Numbered from the stretch's first letter, positions 11,806-24,660 are shown. The stretch is 64,000 nucleotides of DNA from Atriophallophorus winterbourni (GCA_013407085.1 JACCGJ010001312.1:62001-126000), one strand, 5' to 3'. A program made the numbers and translations. The notes: generated by a model from the letters alone, not told the origin.

Positions 11806-12040
11806 CAAATATAAAACATATTTGCATGCATCTCCTTCACACAAAACACCCAACGACGGGTTTCGTGATATTTGCACTCATCAGGTAGGGACAGTGGGAT
11901 CAGGATCCGCCTGCATGCAATGTTTTTTATATTCATGGTCATGGGTTTTAAACCCAGTCTACATGAGTGGTGGCTCATGTGATTGAACAGGTTGGTCGTA
12001 CCAACCTTACCCAACAGTGGCATACAAACGCAACTTGTTT
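11806..12040 (-). mobile_element. Ribozyme repeat (SINE-like) inserted in the CR1 fragment
   Basis: This 235-bp copy is bracketed by a perfect 12-bp direct repeat, AGCATTGGACTG, at 11794-11805 and 12041-12052. The duplicated bases belong to the CR1 reverse-transcriptase sequence, and deleting one copy plus the insert restores a continuous GVPQGS..L..LF..F.ND block. The insertion must therefore postdate the CR1 copy, and the duplication length is typical of target-primed reverse transcription. Read on minus it carries all blocks of subfamily 1, including the ribozyme. Confidence 0.85.
11849..11890 (-). ncRNA. Hammerhead ribozyme, type I, in the inserted repeat
   Basis: Read on minus: stem I CCCTAC with GTTGGG (one U-U mismatch); intact CTGATGA; stem II GTGC-AAATA-TCAC (three pairs, one mismatch next to the loop); intact GAAA; stem III A-C-CC-G-U; cleavage expected after the C at 11855. 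All invariant core bases are present. Confidence 0.75.
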
Positions 12041-13089
12041 AGCATTGGACTGAGTTCTGAACCTTGTGGGACTGCGCTCGTGGCTTCAATAGTTCCAGAA
12101 ATTTCGCCATTAGTTATAGCTTTCGCTTTGCGTTCAAACAGATTACTTCAGAAGAAAGTTAGTCGATTTTATGTGATGCTGATATCCGGCAGCTTACGAA
12201 GTAGTGAAAATTGATCAACTCGATCAAAAGTCATTAGATATATCTAAGCAAGTAGCATGTGCGCAACTATCTTCGTCTAATGCTTTCGTTTAGAGTCGTT
12301 TGTAAGTTAGTCAAACATGAGTATGTTTTTTTATGAATCCGTGTTTTGCTTGAGAAACAATTTCATGGCTATAGTGGTACCGGATAATTCTTCCTACTTC
12401 AAGCTTTCCAACACTTTAGAAACAACTGAATGGAAATTGTCCAGATCTGAAAGACAGTAACCTTTATAGATTGGAATAATAAATCCAGCTTTCCTGTCTA
12501 TTGGAAAGATTCCAGTATTTAGCAAGTGTTTGAAAAACAGCTTGCCGAAATCTCCAGTTCACATCGCCGCAGAATAGCTGATGTTATTTCATTTTCCCTG
12601 AAGATTGGTTCACGTTTAAGCCTGCATAAATGCTAACACAACCGTAGGATTATCATCGACATCACTTAAGCTGTCCACTTCTATTAAGCATAGTAATTTG
12701 TTGTCACTGAAATATACTTTGGACAAAAAACTTGCGCGCAAAATGTTGCTAGGGGATGAGCTCTATCCTTGACAGTATCTGTCATATATGTCTGCTGTCT
12801 GGAAAGAAAAGTTCTCGGTTTAACCTTAGTCGCGTGGTTTAAGATCGCGTAGAGTATCCTTACTATTGTACTACCAGCCATCTTTGATGATATAACTTAT
12901 CTTCGCACCTGCCGAATTTCGAACGGCTATTAACATTCGAAACAGCTGCGAATTTTGAAACAAAATCTTATAGCTTTTCTATTCGGTATACAGAATGACG
13001 TTTCGTCTATTTTCGAACATTGAGTTTCTGGATTCGTAATAGTGAAATGCTTAAAGAAGGCGAAAGTCATCACCTTTGTGACGAGTTTT

Positions 13090-13893
13090 ACATCAATAGA
13101 TGCTCTACTTGTGCTGCACTGGAATAGGAAGAACAATAAACGTAAAGTTTCATGGCGCAGACAAAATTACCCCCGCTATACTTCGCAGGTGTCGCATTGC
13201 TCTGAATGCTCCTTTTACGCGCTACTTCAATCTCAGCCTACAGGACGGAAAATACCACCGCATTGGAGATCTGGGATGATAACTTCATATTTATAACGGT
13301 GGTAGCCGTTCGGATACAGAAAACTATAGACCGACAACGCTACTTCCGGTGATCAAAGGACAAAGGCAATGGACGATGGTGAGGCTGTACATGCCTGCTA
13401 CATCGACATTTCAAAAGCTTTCGATAGAGTCAACCATGACATTTCATTAAAAAAGATCGAAGCTTATGGAATAACTGGAATGCTGCTATATTTGATAAGG
13501 GAATATCATACTGATAGACACGTCCAAGTTTGCGTTAGTAGCACCTACTATAGAAGAATAGACGTCACATATGGAGTTCCGCAAGGCTTAGTGCTTGGAC
13601 CTTTTCTATTCTTGGTGTATGTGAACGATATAGTAGCGGATATTGGATATAGCTTGATAACGATTGTCGATGATATTAAAATATGGAAACGTGTCAGGTT
13701 TGTTAATGACTGTATGGTATTACAGCGGGATTTGTGCACCCAATTTCGTTTGACCCAGTCGAATGAGTTACCATTTAACCCAGCGAAATGTAAAATGCTA
13801 CGACTTAGGAAATCTCTGCACCACATGTATCAGCTTGGTACGCAAGATCTCGTCTGGGTGTGTCTGGCAGCAAATGAAAATGCGCATAGATAA
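13090..13893 (+). mobile_element. CR1-like LINE fragment (central reverse transcriptase)
   Basis: Plus-strand frames give, in order, the DKITPAILRRCRIALNAPF block (about 13160), DGKIPPHWRSGMI, SDTENYRPTTLLPV (about 13310) after a frameshift, then a 174-codon open stretch with ACYIDISKAFDRVNHD, GVPQGLVLGPFLFLVYVNDI and IVDDIKIWKRV, where the usual FADD is VDD-preceded and altered. It lacks endonuclease and C-terminus. It lies inverted relative to the CR1 piece at 11.7-12.9 kb with about 200 bp between them. Confidence 0.85.
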
Positions 13894-15885
13894 TAAATGA
13901 CGTTTGATATCGAGTCTGTTGTGCGGTATAATGAAACAACTTTAATCACTCCGTGTATTCTCAAGGGAGATTGCGGAGCCTCCAATTCGGCCGTGCATCA
14001 AATTTATTTCTCAAAAGGTTTTTTCGCTTTTATCGTTGAGTGATAACACTATCTGTGGGCCAAATGCATCACTTATTTCGTATCAACTAAGGCCAATTTT
14101 GAACGAATTACAAGATACCGGGCATTGATGTGAAACGTTTGTCTGAAAACATTTGGTTAGGGCATATGCTTATAAACTGGGTCATATTTGCATGATATAA
14201 ATCAAGAGAAGAATAAAGATCGTTCATTCGACATTTACATTTTCACATTTTTTGGTGAAATTATTGTAATTGCTAAAAATCTGTATACACGAATGAAGCC
14301 ATTTTCTTCTTTTTCTTCTTTTTCAAATCGACAACAGGGTCGTTTTCCATCTGCCTTATTTTATAGCTTAAGATCATGTCGTTTCTCACTCACCTTTGTG
14401 TAAAATCAGTGAATCCTAGCATGAAAACTCTTCTTCGGTATGTTATGTGCAGTATCCCATCAACTATCTTTGTCGCTCAGTTGTAAATTCTATCCAGCAG
14501 TCAAATGCATTAAAGTTTGCCACAGTGCCCAAACTGAAATCATGTACTCTAGAACCCTGTTTATAATGGCAAACTTGGTCTAACGATTGCTCTTTTTCTT
14601 ATGCTAAATGTTAACCTAACCTGATATACCGGATTGATTTTACACTTTCGTTTTGTGTTTCCATTTTTATGTAAACATGTGATGGTTCCTCACGAGAATG
14701 GCCAGATGCAATTACAACTGTACGCTACATCATGTCTACCCAAATACAATCTCTCACCAGCTGTTTGATCCATTCGCTTGAACCAACAAATTAACAATAG
14801 GTTAATGCTTGTGGTTATTTTCCTTCAATTTCGCAGTGTCTGAAACCTCGAGTTCGCTGTCACTGTTCAGACAGCAAATGGCAGTGTCCTAATCCCCAGA
14901 AAGCTGTACCAATTTCAAACCACAAGGAAAAACTGCCTATCGAATTCCGCCAACGGGGACTAGCAGATTGGAACGTATTTCGGACAAATGAAATTTTAAA
15001 TAAGCACCAAGTCGTCTGGATGATTTAGCCAACTGTAGAAGAATGAAGCCATTTTACTCGTTTCGATTTATGTTCAATACAGTTTTCGAATAAAACTCGT
15101 TTTCAGAAATAAGTTTTACATATTATCCGAACCGGATGAGTGAAAATTGCACGAAACCGTTCGTGGGTGGGTGTGACGAAAATGAATGCAAATACAGATG
15201 TATACATACATTGCTTTTTAATTTACAAGGTGAATACTAACTCAATCAAATCGCAAATGCATGCATCGTTGGGCGCCACACTGTTCTCATTAAGCCAAAT
15301 GTCGCACATAAAAAGCTGGATAATGCCCGTGGAGATTTCGCATATGAAACGAAAACTCACTCGCACCCGGTGCTACTTTAATGTTCGAAATACCTCTACA
15401 GTAATAAATTCCTCAACGATTTGCTAGGTTTCCTAAGGATCGTGTATTACCTCGGCAAAAAATTGTACCCATAATATACATCTTATACAGTGTTTCTGAT
15501 AGTTTAAGATTCTTGGTCAAGAAAGCATTTAAATTTACAATATGTAAGGGATGTAAATATATTAATATAAACAAAAGGTATACTTGCAGGGTTCTTGCAA
15601 AGAATATATACAACAAAAAATGGTTTGTCATTAAATGGGAGAATATCGAACTTAGCTCAATTTTGAATGTCAACTTCCGATTTAAATAAGAGTTTACCAG
15701 ATTCAGAGATAGCGAGTTCAAAAACAAAACAAAAACACCCTGAACACCAACACCTGTGGCAATTTTGTTTGAACTGTTTGACACCCAACTAGCAAATGTG
15801 ACCTTTGTTGCTGGCATTTTAAGGTCGAATAAGTTATCCAGAAGGGTGTGAAACCCTTTTAGGAACTTTATTATCAATAACACGA
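13894..15885. other. No gene supported
   Basis: Contains the dispersed-repeat piece near 13895-13980 noted for 8455-8500. A 158-codon minus frame (15413-15889) lies here but shows no domain or splice context and starts inside the tail of the neighbouring CR1 copy. Confidence 0.4.
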
Positions 15886-18565
15886 TCAATTCAATTCAAT
15901 TCAATTCAATTTTAATGGTCTAAAAAACATACAGCTGTACAAAAAACCACAGAATAATATGGCAACAAGGAATAATATAACAAGCAAAAATGGGATTAGT
16001 TTGCTTACTGAGCAATTCAAGAATCAATTAAAAATCCAAAGGGCAGAAATTGTTTTCGATTGGTGTGATAACAAATGTAGGTGCATGGTGTTAAGATGTA
16101 TAGTTTTCTTCGATGCACGGACTTAGTGTCAAAAAGGCATCAAGGCTTCTCTTGAAAGTTTGCTGATTTGGTGAGTTTACAACATAATCTGGCAGATTGA
16201 TCCAAGTTAAACAAACACGCACGGGGAAAAATGTCGTCTGCAATTGAGTCTGAGAGTGAGGGACAGTTAGAGTAAATGTGTGAGCCCTTGTATTATTCGA
16301 GCTCCGTAGATTCAATAGGCATTGTAGAGGGTGATTTTTGGTATTCAAAATAATGTAAACCAGAATCAAATCCACTCGGAGACGATGACATGGATAATCA
16401 AATAAATTTAGCGTTTTGATTAGCTCATTGTAGGGTTTCCGGCTGTGTCCGGTGACAAGTTTGGTAGCTCGATGATATGTTCGTTGCAAAGTCGCAACAT
16501 TTTTTTAAGCCATGGCAACCATGCTTGAACTGCATATTCAATCGTGGGTCTGATGTACGTATTTATAATACAGGGAATTGTCTGTTTTGAGAACCTACCG
16601 AAATTTCTCTTTAGGAGTGACAATTTCTGTGATGTTTCGCGTAGACGTAGTTGCAGTGGCTCGACATCCCTAGGGTGTTACTTATTTACACACCCAAGTC
16701 CTTTTGTTCCATTGTCCACGAGAGGCTGTGTGTTCCAAGAAAATACTGGTACTCCACATATTTGCCCATGTTTAACATGTGACACTTTTGGAAATTAAAA
16801 AATTTGCGATTTCTTAGGGACCAAACCTGGAGTTTGTCCAGATCATTCTAGAGAAGTTTGCAGTCTTCCGAATTACTTATCCTGGACCACACTTTTATAT
16901 CGTTTGCAAACAGTACGATCTTGCATCTAATGAGAGCCGGTATGTCATTAGCATAAAGCGCGAATAGTATTTGTCCGAGGACAGATCCCTGAGGCACTCC
17001 ACTTGTCACGGCTACCGACTTCGATAGAGCACCGTCCACAGAGACTTGAAGAAGCCGATCAGTCAGTGATACCACAACGTTCCAGCTTCTGCAAAAGAAT
17101 GCTGTGGTTTACACGGTCAAATGCTTTCGACATATCGAGGTAACATACATGGATGGTATTCCCAACATCTACTGCTCGAGTCCAGTCGTCAAGGGTAAGG
17201 AGAAGGTTAGTAAGGCAGGAGTATCCCCTTCTGAAACCGTGTTGCGCTCCCGAAAATAGCTTATTTTCCTCAAGGTAATTGCTCAGTTTGTTTGCCAAGA
17301 TCCTATCGAGTACCTTGGATACGGCGGACAACAAGGTAACAGGTCTGTAATTTGCGGGCTCCGAACGCACCCGCCTTTGAAAATCGGGGAGATTATACCA
17401 GATTTCCATTCAGTCGGTATGACACTTTGCGACAGCGATTCGCAGAATAACTGAGTTTGAGGTGCGCATAGAGATTGTGCACAATGCTTGAGTATATTCG
17501 GGGTAATTTTATCACAACCAGGGGATTTTCTGGGATTCAACGATAGTAGAATTCCCAGCACCTCTTCTTTGGTGATGGTTATTGTTTCCAATGGTAGAGG
17601 ATGCGATAGTTCTGGATCCAGTTGTATATCCACGCTTTCCTTTGGACAAAATACTGTAGCATAATAATTAACCAGAACAGCTGCATTTGTGGTCATTCCA
17701 GAGGGCGTCCGCAAGGCCGCAACTCCTGGTTTTACTGAACACTGCTTGTTCACAATCTGGTAAAGAAGCTTAGGATTCCGTTTCATTTTAGACATTATGA
17801 CAGCTTGGTACTGTATTTTGTCTTCAGCAATAAGTTTAATGACCTGGTTCCTTAGTTTTCTAAAGGTCTCCCATGTGGCATCGGTGGTTAAACGGCGATG
17901 TTTTCTACAAGCGATATTCCGCAGTTTAATCCATTTCCGACTGCGACTGCGGATATTAAATTCAAACGCGTTTCCACACTGATTTAGTACGAATGCTGAG
18001 TTTGAGTTGATTTCCCTGTTAAGCTTGGTCAAAATGCTAGACCACTGCTCTTTTACTCCTATGTCTTCAATTTGCCAATCGTTAATCAAACTTAGGGCGT
18101 TTGATAATTTAGATAGGCATAACTTTCTGATGATTTTTGTTGTATCGTTTTTTTGCTCTGCTCGACATAGGTAGTTAAAGTTCAAGACCAAATGGTCGCT
18201 CGAACCTAGCGGACAATCGTATGTAATGTTATCGCCGGAGTCCTCTTCAGTTGTCAAGATCAGATCGAACATTGAAGGCATATCTCTCCCTCTATATCTT
18301 GTATGGCTTTCAACGTGATTATACAAGGGAATTTCGTCAAACAGCTGCTGGAAGATAGCAGCAGTAGAGGTCTGAGAAATTTTGCTAGTCTTCAGCAAGT
18401 TAGGCAGATTAGTCTCCCATGATCATGATTCTGGTATGATATCTCTAGGCAATCAAGCGTAGCTTGTCGAGTAGATTCGTATTATACACTTCCGGGGCTG
18501 CTTGTGGACGATAAATGACGCCGATTGTGCAATCATCGCCTGTAGTCGTTGTCATTTTTGTGAAA
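15886..18565 (-). mobile_element. CR1-like LINE, 5'-truncated in the endonuclease
   Basis: Read on minus, it begins in the apurinic-endonuclease domain (DDCTIGVIYRP near 18530; MIMGD near 18425), then a 371-codon frame (18398-17283) with MFDLILTTEEDS and SDHLVLNF, the long linker, LNPRKSPGCDKITPNIL and PTEWKSGIISPIFKGG. After a frameshift follow NYRPVTLLSAVSKVLDRI, GAQHGFRRGYSC, CYLDMSKAFDRVNHS, TSGVPQGSVLGQILFALY and VLFANDIKVW, where the catalytic FADD is FAND. The C-terminal domain ends near 16091. A (TTGAA)n tail occupies 15886-15912. Shifts and the mutated catalytic Asp mark it as dead. Confidence 0.92.
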
Positions 18566-18569
18566 GAAC

Positions 18570-18870
18570 TAAGGAGCACAACTTACAGCATAGTCGATTT
18601 TAAATTATCTTACAGCTTAGACGTCATATGTTATAAACGTTCAAAAGGGTACATATCCATTGAAGCCATTGTATCCAGGTTTGGACAGCATAATCTAGAA
18701 CCTGGTGTCAATACGTGTCCATTAGGAAATGACCTCCTAAAAATCGTTCACAGATCCGACGCAACATGCATAGCAGACTAGTGGCACGCTTATATATGAC
18801 TTCGAATTGTAGACCTTTATTCAAACTTCCTCCAATCCAATCATCTAGTATTTTTATTCGGCTGGAAAAC
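18570..18870 (-). mobile_element. CR1-like LINE fragment (C-terminal domain)
   Basis: Minus translation gives ILDDWIGGSLNKGLQFEVIYKRATSLLCMLRRICERF-like sequence, the same block found at 47530-47640 in the long CR1 copy, and then QTWIQWLQ. It lies just upstream of the truncated start of the 15.9-18.6 kb copy in the same orientation, so that younger copy may have inserted into this older one. Confidence 0.75.
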
Positions 18871-19926
18871 AAAGGTTTTTGGCTCCGTGCCTGTCTGATT
18901 AAAACAAATTTGGGATCGTAGCCGAATATTTCCAAAATAATCTGCACTTTGTTTCCGAAACCTCAGTCGTGAATCGCGTTTATGGCCGTTTTGTCACAGA
19001 AAAAAATAATCGAAACTGCAGATTCGCCTTCGCATTAATGAACAGAACCAGCATACAGCAATTAGATTTTTTCAATAACTCGTTCGTTTAGGTCAGGAAC
19101 AGAAATGGTCTAATCTCAGATCCTTTCGCATTACCGTTAGTCACAGCGATTTGCGTCGACAATGGAATAACCACATGAAATCTAATGTATCATTTGCTAA
19201 AATAATTTCGTATCCTTTCTTAGAGTTTACCAACAAAAACATATTCAGCATGTTTAACAGTAAAACTAGTAGTAAATGAAGCCAACGACGTCTAGAAATT
19301 TCGTAAAATCGCTAAAGTTTCATTATCGAGGAAAATCGAGTTTTTATGAAATCCGCTTCTAACGACTGACGAAAGTCCCTTTCTTTTTAGACGTTGGACG
19401 AAATCTGCAGCTATGAGGCTTTCAAAATCGATAAAATGACTCTTGTATAAATCAATGGTAAAAGGTTTTGAGACCGAAGTTTCCATTAAATCATTAGTTT
19501 ATGTTAAGGATTTTGCATAAATCATGTTGCAGTCAATGTGCAAAGGGACACTTTCAAGGTTTTGCGAAAGAGCTCAACTATTGGTTGCTACCCGATGAAA
19601 CACCTGCACCTAAATATCGATGAGATTCACTGGATAATGTAATGATTGATGTACTTTTCTAAAGACTTCATGTCTCATATTATGGTATGCGTAGTTTTAC
19701 AATAGGGTGTACTATAAACAGAAATCCTTTATTTGGGTATTATTGATAAATAATTCTCTCAGAATACTTCACAAACTAGTTTTCACAATATTCCTCAAGC
19801 AGTAGCTTGATATGTTCTAGTATATGAATAGAACGGTATGATAGGTGCATGAGTAATTTACCGAAATAATAATTGCACTTTTATTGGATTTCGGCTTACG
19901 AAACCCAAATAAACAGTTCAACTTAC
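18871..19926. other. Intronic sequence, nothing recognised
   Basis: No supported gene, repeat or RNA. Short open frames only. Confidence 0.5.
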
Positions 19927-19992
19927 AGCAAAATCTTTCTTCATAGACAAGTTGATATCCAAATACTGGCTCAAACCTCCGTTCATGTTAAC
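19927..19992 (-). CDS. Internal exon of the minus-strand host gene (22 codons)
   Basis: On minus, acceptor GTTTTATTTTTCAG precedes 66 bases reading VNMNGGLSQYLDINLSMKKD plus two residues, followed by a canonical GTAAGT donor. Both boundaries are phase 0. The upstream exon 20085-20152 ends in phase 0 and the terminal exon 4873-5175 begins in phase 0. The peptide contains a Tyr in an acidic-polar context (QYLDINLS), as phosphorylation or adaptor sites often do, but no family is recognised. Confidence 0.75.
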
Positions 19993-20084
19993 CTGAAAAA
20001 TAAAACATGCGTTTAGTTGATGATACGTTTTATCAATACGATTTTAAAATGCAGCTTGTAAAAGCTTACTGCATTTGAACTCAC

Positions 20085-20152
20085 TCGCTTATAGCAGTAG
20101 TCGTTGACGCTTCTCTCAGACTGGATTTGAACATTTGGTTTTGAAATAAAAC
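20085..20152 (-). CDS. Internal exon of the minus-strand host gene (68 bp)
   Basis: On minus, acceptor CTTTTTATTTTAG and donor GTGAGT enclose 68 bases. With the single G left over from the exon at 20443-20611 it reads GFISKPNVQIQSERSVNDYC followed by YKR and ends in phase 0. The intron to the next exon is only 92 bp. The phase agreement across three consecutive exons is the best evidence that this gene is real. Confidence 0.78.
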
Positions 20153-20442
20153 CTAAAATAAAAAGACAAAATGCATAAATTTTATCAGCCAGGTAATTAT
20201 CTCCAAATGATCTTTTTGAACAGCAAACAGAAATGAATTGACGGTTATCTGACACATGCTTTCGAGAAAAACTTGTTTCATGCAAACGGATTTTTAAATG
20301 TTTAAAAACTGTACTAACCAACTAAAATGAAATTACAATACATGTGTAAGCCTAAACATTATATTTTTAAAGTTCATCAATTCTCATCAGCAACTATGGA
20401 CACCTAAACCAAAATTTGACAGGAAACAAATCAAAGGCATAC

Positions 20443-20611
20443 CATGCACATTGGCGCAGCACCTCCCTGGTCTGTCGTTCGCAGAAAATACATTTGGTTC
20501 ACCGGTCGTTTGATATATGGATCGCGAACGTGGTTCTTCGTTTTGAGGTAAAAATTCCGAATGTATCGGGATGTTCTTTGGTCGCATGGGAGATACACGT
20601 ACTTTGGTAAA
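20443..20611 (-). CDS. Internal exon of the minus-strand host gene (169 bp)
   Basis: On minus, acceptor GGTTTTTTGTCCTTGTAG and donor CATG|GTATGC bound 169 bases. In phase 0 the exon reads FTKVRVSPMRPKNIPIHSEF, then an Asn/Glu/Ser-rich segment with a Tyr (SIYQTTGEPNVFSAND) and ends RCCANVH plus one base, G, that completes the first codon of the next exon. A second frame is also open, but only the frame given here matches the phase of the following exon. The product is probably part of a disordered intracellular region. Confidence 0.72.
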
Positions 20612-21229
20612 CTACAAGGACAAAAAACCTTCGTATTCAATTATCTATCAAAGTACGCAAAATAAATTCAGTAATGTGTTCGGCACTAACAAATGCACAA
20701 TGGTCGATGATGTCTTAAGTATCTGGTCTGTGTTTCATCTGGTGATTGCACAAAACCAGGAACCGTTCCGGGTGCAAAAAAATAACGGGGATGTGATGGT
20801 CATTTCAATTATAAGTGTGGTTTGGTTCTCTCTGGCTTATGAATTTAAAGTTCACTCCATGTTAGTTGTGATCATAAAAATCAGGAATATGTATATGCTC
20901 GTAATATAATACACAGACAGGTTCTAGTTGATAATGTCAAAACAAGCACTACGTCTTAATGCCTTGACCAAAACAGCATCAACCATTTCGTTATCAAATG
21001 TGTAACTATCACTCGGTGATTTAACAATCATCACAGTTTGTTAAATACAAGTGTCAAGAATAAGGGTTTCTGAAATTTACATTTGCAAAAATTGTAATCA
21101 CACGCTCGTAATCTGTTGCGGTTTTTGACTGTCCCTATTGATTTTTGAGAGATTTCACATATTTACTCCATATACCTCGTCATTTTATGGTTATTGTTAA
21201 GGTTACTGCTATGTCTATCATAAAAAAAT
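20612..21229. other. Intronic sequence, nothing recognised
   Basis: A plus frame at 20571-20909 overlaps the antisense of the exon and has no support. Confidence 0.45.
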
Positions 21230-22992
21230 TTGAATTCTGAAGAAGAAAATACATCGAGATTCAGCCGGGTTTGGAATAATTGAGAAGCGTTGAACAAGAC
21301 CGGACTTCACAACAAGTATTAAATAATGGTCTTACGACGAACAAATAATATTCAAACACAGCATCACAACATGATGCCAGGTCAAACCCATGGACGTGAA
21401 CGAAGATACTCTGTGCATGCATTTACAGCACACACAATGTCCAATATTATTGACGCAAACTGCGCCTTCATACACATTATTCGTATTGTGTGGTCGATCT
21501 CATTTCTCGATTTAAATATACGTTTGCAGATATCTGAATTAGAACGTAAGATAACTAAACAAGTTGCGCTTCTATGCCCCTGTTGGATATGGTTGGAACG
21601 ACCATGCCTTTGAATTACATGTGCCCAAACACATGCAGATATAGTTTAAAACCACGATCATGATACACATGCTCATTTGCTTGCAATTCCATCAAACACA
21701 CAACACGAAAGGTTTTGTGCTGTTTAAATTCAGCAGGTAGGAACAGTACGATCAGGATTTACATGCGCTTGAAATATAAATGAAATGTTAACAAGTTGCG
21801 CTTGAATGCTGGTGTTAAGTAAGTTTGGTACGACTAACCCGGTGAATCACGTCTCCAAACACATATAGATGGGATTTTAACTCATGATCATGAACAAAAA
21901 TGCTCATTTACATGAACGCGTAATCGAATTTTCACGACATTCATTTACGCGAATAGGAAAACTAAAATTGTAAACATGTATTGAGCAACAACACAACGTC
22001 CGAGTTGCGGTCATACGCCGGCGCCTATTCGAACCGTCCTATGAACAAAAGTTAGGTTTGTGCATAATTTTCAAAGGAACTTCGTGGGAACGTGTTCGGA
22101 ATCTGGTTCACACGAACAGGGTAGAGATTCTTCGAAAATTAATCTACCTCATATAAAAAATTAAGTTTTGGTATTGTATGTGCAACAGTGGGATTGTTTG
22201 CCAATAATAGTAAATTGGGATACAGTCAATGAAAAAATATCTTTCATGTTAACATCACAATTTACATTATTTTTTCAATTATTACCGTAAAATTGTCCGA
22301 CGCTCATATAATTTATTGAAATAAGATGTACCCAATTCTCTTAAATTTTTCTTTTAGAAGTCTTTCATAAACATGTAGTAATTTTGCGAGTTCGTACCAG
22401 GCAGAGGCTGAGAAATATTGCTTCGAAAATCGATTATCAAAGGAGACAAGTAATTAAAATCTGAGTAAATTTAGCTGGATATGTGATCGGAAGTACCGAC
22501 GTGTTACTTTTCTAATTAAAAAATCAATCGTTTTGGTAAAATTGTCGAACGCAAAATGTCGACAGCCAAATCTATATTTGGTAAAAATTGAGTTCATTGT
22601 ATGCATTAGAAAAATATTCATAAAAATAAATTAGCTCGACGAATATTATTTTGTAGTCTGTTGCAATTTCATTTTTTAACAATTCAATCTTATATATCAA
22701 ATTATCGGCATTCTATGAAGATCTTAACAAAGCTGATATAAGACGGTGAAAATGTTTAAAATATTGATTGGTTATCGCTTGGTCTGATAATAAGGAGTGA
22801 GCATTTTTTCTATACACGTAAAATTTATATATTCTGCATCAAAGTCCTGAGAGCATAATGCAGTGAAGAGTATCTTGTGAGAACTAATTTTTTGCAGTTC
22901 CCACCATTACAGCAGCACCACGAATTTCTGAGCTCAATGCAGTACGGCTATTGGTTTACAAGAGAAAAGTTATTCCTTTTGCTGAGAATAAA
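21230..22992. repeat. Left arm of a divergent inverted repeat
   Basis: Reverse-complemented, this segment aligns with 32953-35045. Shared blocks include GATGCCAGGTCAAACCCATGG (21374 region), GCCCCTGTTGGATATGGTTGG (21576 region), GTGCAACAGTGGGATTGTTTG (22180 region), ATGTAGTAATTTTGCGAGTTCG (22375 region) and GGTTTACAAGAGAAAAGTTATTC (22955 region). Similarity appears to be about 75-85%. The arms are interrupted by different inserts: ribozyme repeats and unrelated sequence at 21640-22110 here, a Penelope-like fragment on the other side. About 10 kb separates the arms. Confidence 0.8.
21559..21910 (-). repeat. Ribozyme-repeat units (subfamily 1), degenerate
   Basis: The block AACAAGTTGCGCTTCTATGC at 21559 starts a partial unit, followed at about 21660 by GCTCATTTGCTTGCAATTCC, a damaged hammerhead region (CTGCTGA, AAAA for GAAA) and a further AACAAGTTGCGCTTGAATGC block at 21796. 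It ends near GCTCATTTACATGAA. None of its ribozyme cores is intact. Confidence 0.7.
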
Positions 22993-24660
22993 ACTTTATG
23001 AAAATAAAATGTGTAGCTAATTTTCTATTTGCACAAACACTGTCGTCAATCGTCGTTTCAAAATTACCTGCCATTAACTTTCGGCGAGTAAGATGTTTTC
23101 GCAGTTTGGAAAACGCTTCGTCTTTACATTTACCTTCAAACAGTGTACTTTGCCTCTTCAGATCCACATGTTTTGGTCTGGTAAACATTAGTCTGGAAAA
23201 TATTCTGCGGCGAAATGTCGTCTGTATATATGCATACCAGGCATAGTGCGGTCCCCTTAGGTCTCGTCAAGTGAAGCGCTCAACAAATTATTACACATCG
23301 GTGAACTTCACGGAGTATAATTAGGTATATTGGATGGAAAGGGTATGGCCAAAATGAATTCGGAATTGTATAACCTGCCCTCTAAACAGCGGAACTCTAT
23401 CAGCGGAATGATCTGGGGTCCAAATGTCCAACGCTAATCCCCTTTATCGACGAATCCCACAAAACAAGAGAGCGCCAATTGGTCAAACGTGATTATGATC
23501 AACACACATCAATCGTATATCGGCAAGGCGCGTTCACACAGAACTTGATGGATTGAAGATCGTAGCTGACGTCGTTAATCTTCTTACGTTTTCAAGGATG
23601 TTGTTGCTCACGCTGTTTCCGTGTAATCTTTCGAAACCCGAATAACTACTGGTCGTTGGCGGTCAATTCTTTGCTTTCAGCTCTTGTTTTGTGCATTTGT
23701 GGTGTTCTGTGTAGAAAACTCGTGATTTGTTCTTGTTGCTGATACACTTTACACCACCACAATGAAAAACTTGAAATACTTCATCAAACTATCAGAAGAA
23801 AACATTTCTAATTAAGATTCTTCGCTGAGTAGTTACTATCAAGCTTATTCGTCAATAGATTGATGATCTTCAGATTTCCGCATTATTTTGTGTGAAAGAT
23901 TACTGTTGCTAGCAGCTGACATCGTTAGGTCACTAGTGTTCTAAAAGTCACGACATCTCGCGAACACAAAACGAACATGCCAGCTTTCCGACTCAAATTT
24001 GATTCCTTTATGTTCACAATGTGTTTCACAGTGCGAAAAAATAGACACTATAATTCTATAATTCTATCCTCGTATACCAAATGACGGCAACAAACATGTT
24101 AGAGAGGCACCTTTTTTGTAGAGGCTGTCCAGTATACGTCAGTCTTTAGCCGTAAATAAGATCTGAAAATGTTTTCTCACGGCCCCGGGAGATTGGCTCC
24201 ACGCCAGTAGAATGATACATTTTAGCTTATGTCTGTTGCTTCTCGTGTTAATATCCACAATATTGAATGGAAGCTACTTTTCATGTGCGTTGAAATGTAC
24301 GACTAGATAGTTCGATAGCGAAAAATAACTGTAGAATGTGCAAGGATTACTTCCAGGCCACCATAATATTTGATCAATTGGAACAACAACGCCACACTCC
24401 GGCGCAACACAAAAGCAAGAAGCGCCGAAAATACGGACGACTACAATTGTGAACTCGTAATATTTAGGGTTTTGGAAGCATTGCATTAGAACAGTTCGAG
24501 TAATAAAATCTTCAGAATTATGACAAGATGGACAACTTCAACCGCAATCAAACAATTTGCAATTTGTTAATTTCAGTCAAACGAGCCCTGCGTGATGAGG
24601 GCAGTTTTTCATGAAATCGATTGGTAAATCAGCTCGAATTGACAACCGGGACAGACATAT
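22993..24660. other. No gene supported
   Basis: Several short minus and plus frames exist (22970-23246, 24274-24486) without splice sites or domains. A GC-richer patch at 23260-23560 has no recognised content. Confidence 0.45.

Larger units (their letters stand above)
11745..12890 (-). mobile_element. CR1-like LINE fragment (reverse transcriptase), split by a ribozyme repeat
   Basis: Minus-strand translation from 12890 down gives, with several stops and shifts, the linker ending in FCAQVFCPK, then PIDRKAGFIIPIYKG, a VVSKVLESLK block, and EISGTIEATSAVPQGSEL SPML around 12050-12100. The sequence then jumps across a 235-bp insertion and resumes at 11805 as SPMLFPIFINDLQLL. This is the RT region homologous to the CR1-like copies at 15.9-18.6 and 43.6-48.2 kb. 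It is old and non-functional. Confidence 0.8.

Noticed and set aside
15413..15889. 158-codon minus-strand frame
   Set aside because: Begins within the CR1 tail repeat, has no domain or splice signal, and is very hydrophobic and AT-driven.
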